Origin: VRUE01 sp963706605
GTDB lineage: Bacteria; Actinomycetota; Thermoleophilia; Solirubrobacterales; 70-9
Direction of reading: 5' to 3'
Assembly: GCA_963706605.1 (NCBI GenBank)
Contig: OY970165.1
Location: 1,612,001 to 1,676,000 of the forward strand
Length of the DNA stretch: 64,000 nt
Part shown: positions 61,115 through 64,000 of the stretch, piece by piece
How the letters are laid out: each line of letters opens with the position of its first letter
How positions within the stretch are numbered: position 1 is the stretch's first letter
The notes under the pieces: model-generated
What the model was told of the DNA's origin: nothing
Databases searched by the model: none
Seen by the model: the letters and a program-made list of their open reading frames with translations, nothing else
Position numbers and translations under genes: made by a program

Positions 61115-62239
61115 GTGACGGCAAGCTCCAGTTCCAAGGATGCGATCGCAGACCGGCTCGCGGAGGCGCGACAGCGCACGTTCGAGTTGATCGAGCCGCT
61201 CGACGACGAGCAGCTCAACCGCGTCTACTCGTCGATCTTGAGCCCGCTCGCCTGGGACCTGGGCCATATCGCCAACTTCGAGGAGCTTTGGCTGGTGCAG
61301 ACGGTCGGCAACCGCGAGCCGTTGCACGGCGACCTCGGCCGCTTCTACGACGCGATCGAGAATCCGCGCAAGACCCGCGGCGAGCTGCCGATCCTGCGCG
61401 ATGCCCAGCTGCGCGCCTACCTAGCCGACGTGCGCGAGCGCACCCTGGAGGTGCTCGACGACGTCGAGATCGACGCAGATGCCACTAATCCCCTGTTGCG
61501 CGACGGCTTTGTCTACGAGATGCTCATCGCCCACGAGCACCAGCACAACGAGACGATGCTGCAGCTGCTCCAGATGGTCGATGGTTACGAGCCACCCCAC
61601 GCCGATGACGATCCAGCCGCCGAGCCCGTCGCACCGGGCCCAGAGATGGTCGCCGTCGAGGGCGGAGAGCACGAGATTGGCGCCCCCGACACCGGCTTCG
61701 CCTATGACAACGAGCGCCCCCGCCACAGCGTCGAGCTGGCCCCGTTCGAAATCGATCGAACTCCTGTGACCAACGCTGCGTACATCGCCTACATGGGGGA
61801 GACCGAAGTCGAACCGCCGCTGTACTGGGAGCGCGACGAGGAGGGCGGATGGATCCGCACCGCATTGGGCCGCCGTGACCCGGTCGACCCTGGGCAACCC
61901 GTCGTGCACGTCTCCTGGCACGAGGCCGACGCCTTCGCCCGCTGGGCCGGCAAGCGGCTGCCCAGCGAGCAGGAGTGGGAGGTCGCGCACACCGGAATGC
62001 AGGCACTCGGTCAGGTTTGGGAATGGACGTCCTCGAACTTCATCGCCTACCCGGGCTTCGAGGCATTTCCCTACCGCGAGTACTCGGAGGCCTTCTTCGG
62101 TGACACCTACCGGGTGTTGCGAGGCGGCTCGTGGGCGACCAGCCGCGTCGTGATGCGTCCCAGCTTCCGCAACTGGGATCTGCCGCAGCGGCGGCAGATC
62201 TTTGCCGGCTTCCGCTGCGCGAAGGACACTCCGGGATGA
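61115..62239 (+). CDS. egtB: Ergothioneine biosynthesis sulfoxide synthase EgtB
   Basis: 374 aa from GTG 61115. N-terminal DinB-like part with the iron ligands: the His in DLGHIANFEELW (near 49) and the HEHQH motif (H-x3-H-type, near 140). The C-terminal FGE-sulfatase-like domain has VSWHEADAFARWAGKRLPSEQEWE and the closing LRGGSWATSR...FRCAK. Couples trimethylhistidine with a thiol using iron and oxygen. Shorter than some EgtB, but both domains are complete. Overlaps egtD as ATGA. Confidence 0.93.
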   Translation: MTASSSSKDAIADRLAEARQRTFELIEPLDDEQLNRVYSSILSPLAWDLGHIANFEELWLVQTVGNREPLHGDLGRFYDAIENPRKTRGELPILRDAQLRAYLADVRERTLEVLDDVEIDADATNPLLRDGFVYEMLIAHEHQHNETMLQLLQMVDGYEPPHADDDPAAEPVAPGPEMVAVEGGEHEIGAPDTGFAYDNERPRHSVELAPFEIDRTPVTNAAYIAYMGETEVEPPLYWERDEEGGWIRTALGRRDPVDPGQPVVHVSWHEADAFARWAGKRLPSEQEWEVAHTGMQALGQVWEWTSSNFIAYPGFEAFPYREYSEAFFGDTYRVLRGGSWATSRVVMRPSFRNWDLPQRRQIFAGFRCAKDTPG

Positions 62240-63219
62240 GCCCTGGCGCTGCCGCTGAGGCGATCGAGATCAAGGTCCACCTGCGCGCCGACGGTGCGAC
62301 GATGGCGCGTGAGGTTCGCCTCGGCCTCACCGCCAAGCCGAAGGAGCTGGCGCCCAAGTACTTCTACGACGAGCGTGGCTCGCAGCTCTTCGAGCAGATC
62401 ACCGAGCTGCCCGAGTACTACCCGACCCGCGCGGAGCGAGAGATCCTCTCTCAGCGCTCGGCGGAGATCGTCGCGGCAGCCGGCGAACCGGAGACGCTGG
62501 TCGAGTTGGGCTCCGGCTCCGCGGCCAAGACGCGCCATCTGCTCGACGCGATGCGCGATGCGGGTTGTCTAACCACCTACGTCCCGGTCGACATCTCCGA
62601 GGAGATCACCCGCGAAACCGCTGAGGCGCTGGTCGAGGAGTACCCCGGCCTTGCGGTTCGGGGGCTGGTCTGCGACTTCGAGCATGACCTGGAGCGGATC
62701 CCGAACGGCGGCTGCCGGCTCGTCGCCTTCCTCGGTGGGACGATCGGCAACCTCTACCCGGATGCCCGTCGCGACTTCCTGACCCGCATCGCGGCGCTGC
62801 TCGAGCCCGGCGACCAGATCCTGCTCGGCACCGACCTGGTCAAGGAGTCGAGCCGGTTGGAGGCTGCATACGACGACTCCCAGGGGATCACCGCCGAATT
62901 CAACAAGAACGTGCTGACTGTGTTGAATCGCGAGCTGGGAGGCGACTTCGACCTCGACGGCTTCGAGCACGTGGCGCGCTACGACGCCGATGCGGCGCGC
63001 ATGGACATTCGCCTCCGCTCGCTCAGCGATCAGACCGTACGACTCGACGGTCTCGACCTGACGGTGCGTTTCACCGCCGGGGAGGAGATGCGGACCGAGA
63101 TCTCCGCCAAGTTCACCCGCGAGCGGCTGGAAAGCATCTATCGGGAGGCGGGACTGCGGCCGGACGGATGGTTCACTGACGCTGGCGGGGATTACGCGCT
63201 CAGCTTAGCTTCGGTTTAA
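62236..63219 (+). CDS. egtD: L-histidine N-alpha-methyltransferase EgtD
   Basis: 327 aa from ATG 62236, the usual EgtD length. PKYFYDERGSQLFEQITELPEYYPTRAE is the signature start; the SAM site follows as ELGSGSAAKTRHLL, with GGTIGNLYPDAR and QILLGTDLVK. Trimethylates histidine in the first step of ergothioneine synthesis. No egtA, egtC or egtE lies in the window. Confidence 0.95.
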   Translation: MSPGAAAEAIEIKVHLRADGATMAREVRLGLTAKPKELAPKYFYDERGSQLFEQITELPEYYPTRAEREILSQRSAEIVAAAGEPETLVELGSGSAAKTRHLLDAMRDAGCLTTYVPVDISEEITRETAEALVEEYPGLAVRGLVCDFEHDLERIPNGGCRLVAFLGGTIGNLYPDARRDFLTRIAALLEPGDQILLGTDLVKESSRLEAAYDDSQGITAEFNKNVLTVLNRELGGDFDLDGFEHVARYDADAARMDIRLRSLSDQTVRLDGLDLTVRFTAGEEMRTEISAKFTRERLESIYREAGLRPDGWFTDAGGDYALSLASV

Positions 63220-63266
63220 AGTCTTGGACTTGTGAATTCCCTGGGGAAAATCAAGGAGGACCTAAA

Positions 63267-64000
63267 TTGAGCCTTGACGTTTACCTGTATGGGGAGCGCG
63301 TGGGAACTCTCTTCCCGGCAGGCGACAACGACTACAGGCTTGCCTATGACCCAGAGCTCGTCGAGAGGGCTGGACCGGGGAAGGTGCTGCTCAGCAACTC
63401 ACTCCCAGCCCGCCCGGAGCCCTACAGCGCCGAGGCCACCAGCGCCTATGTCGAAGGCTTGCTGCCCGAGGGTCCGCGACGGGTGAGACTGGGGCGGGAG
63501 CTGGAACTCGACCCTGCCGACGGCTACCTGTTGCTGGCCGAGGTCGGCCATGACTGCCCCGGCGCGGTCACCTTCCTGCCGGAGGGCGAATCGCCGCAGT
63601 CGCGAGACCCCGACTCGATCGCCTGGCTGACCGAGGAGGAACTGGCCGAAGTCGTGAAGCCGCCCCCACCGCGCCTCTTCACCGAGGACTGCGAGCCGCG
63701 GATGCGCTTCGCCTTGCCCGGCCTCCGCCACAAGCTCAGCCTGGTTCGCGACGAGGCCGGCGGCCGCTGGGGATGGCCCGAGGCGGGGGTGCCGAGCACG
63801 CACGTGGTCAAGCCCGAGACCGGCGAATACCCCGAATACGTCGCGAACGAGATGTTCTGCATGACCGTCTGTCGCCAGGTCGGCCTGCCCGTCGCCAAAG
63901 CGACCGTCGAGGAGATCGCGGGGCGGCGTTGCCTCGTCTCGCCGCGCTACGACCGAATCGTCGGCGAGGGCCTCGACGTCAAACGGGTCCACTGCGAGTC
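63267..64000 (+). CDS. HipA-family kinase, partial at the window end
   Basis: From TTG 63267, set by AAGGAGGA (63253-63260) 6 nt upstream, to the window edge (about 244 codons visible). HipA N-terminal subdomain DVYLYGERVGTLFPAG and LLSNSLPARPEPYSA, then the kinase lobe with RFALPGLRHKLSLV, THVVKPETGEYPEYVANEMFCM and LVSPRYDRI. Ser/Thr kinase toxin of HipBA systems in known members; catalytic residues would lie past the edge. No hipB-like gene precedes it (egtD is directly upstream), so the partner, if any, lies beyond 64000. Confidence 0.85.
   Translation, partial: MSLDVYLYGERVGTLFPAGDNDYRLAYDPELVERAGPGKVLLSNSLPARPEPYSAEATSAYVEGLLPEGPRRVRLGRELELDPADGYLLLAEVGHDCPGAVTFLPEGESPQSRDPDSIAWLTEEELAEVVKPPPPRLFTEDCEPRMRFALPGLRHKLSLVRDEAGGRWGWPEAGVPSTHVVKPETGEYPEYVANEMFCMTVCRQVGLPVAKATVEEIAGRRCLVSPRYDRIVGEGLDVKRVHCE

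Overview
The window reads as chromosomal DNA of a high-GC actinobacterium, most likely class Thermoleophilia, order Solirubrobacterales (inference). Pointers are dense GC-rich coding with GTG/TTG starts and 4-bp GTGA/ATGA overlaps, an F420-type LLM oxidoreductase, ergothioneine genes egtB-egtD, TetR regulators with a PPGRHGLP leader, a CtpE-like P-type ATPase, and an operon of very large exported propeller/repeat proteins. No rRNA, tRNA, CRISPR array, prophage or classical insertion sequence is visible. No gene-free stretch exceeds 300 bases; the longest is 28389-28650.

Layout. 1-2252: end of a phytoene-desaturase-like oxidoreductase and an ABC-2 exporter. 2369-4572: secreted cupredoxin and multicopper oxidase. 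4562-6537 (minus): an operon of PII, ammonium channel and CutA. 6673-13163: SDR, VapBC toxin-antitoxin, glyoxalase, class A PBP, flavoprotein, SpoU methyltransferase and a SHOCT protein. 13327-18055: NlpC/P60 hydrolase, persulfide-dioxygenase/rhodanese fusion and acetyl-CoA synthetase. 18126-20771: atypical ion channel, MarR regulator and MFS exporter. 20759-24439 (minus): osmoprotectant ABC transporter. 24510-26526 (minus): MTA/SAH deaminase and a nucleoside phosphorylase. 26611-28388: DUF6328, MBL and PAS proteins. 28651-31635: a 994-aa fusion of a P-loop NTPase module to a polyprenyl glycosylphosphotransferase. 31647-34386: four TetR regulators. 34605-43997: a five-gene block of exported proteins with its own promoter. 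44050-46658: acyltransferase, lipoprotein, anti-sigma, ECF sigma and a 48-aa zinc-ribbon gene. 47329-51881: thiolase, crotonase, Baeyer-Villiger monooxygenase, thioesterase and GGCT fold. 51846-54224 (minus): CtpE-like ATPase. 54253-58238: LLM oxidoreductase and transhydrogenase pntAA-pntAB-pntB. 58358-60300: an AbiEi/DUF559 gene and a frameshifted TadE-like gene. 60301-63219: SDR and egtB-egtD. 63267-end: HipA-family kinase.

The most unusual signal is a family of about 52-bp palindromes with a central CATATG, dispersed through intergenic spaces. There are seven type-A copies plus three relatives that share the inner TTAG/CTAA design but carry other terminal arms. Two perfect copies have 26-bp arms with no spacer, and one asymmetric copy recurs in the opposite orientation. 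Two copies bracket the AbiEi/DUF559 nuclease-like gene: its best start codon is the ATG in the core of one copy and its stop is the TAG in the arm of the other. This looks like an undescribed REP/MITE-like element with a candidate partner gene. Other points of interest are the NTPase-glycosyltransferase fusion, the exported repeat-protein operon, an Amt with Glu at the first twin-His position, a channel with a non-canonical selectivity filter, and a Glu-codon split in which exported proteins favour GAA and cytoplasmic ones GAG.
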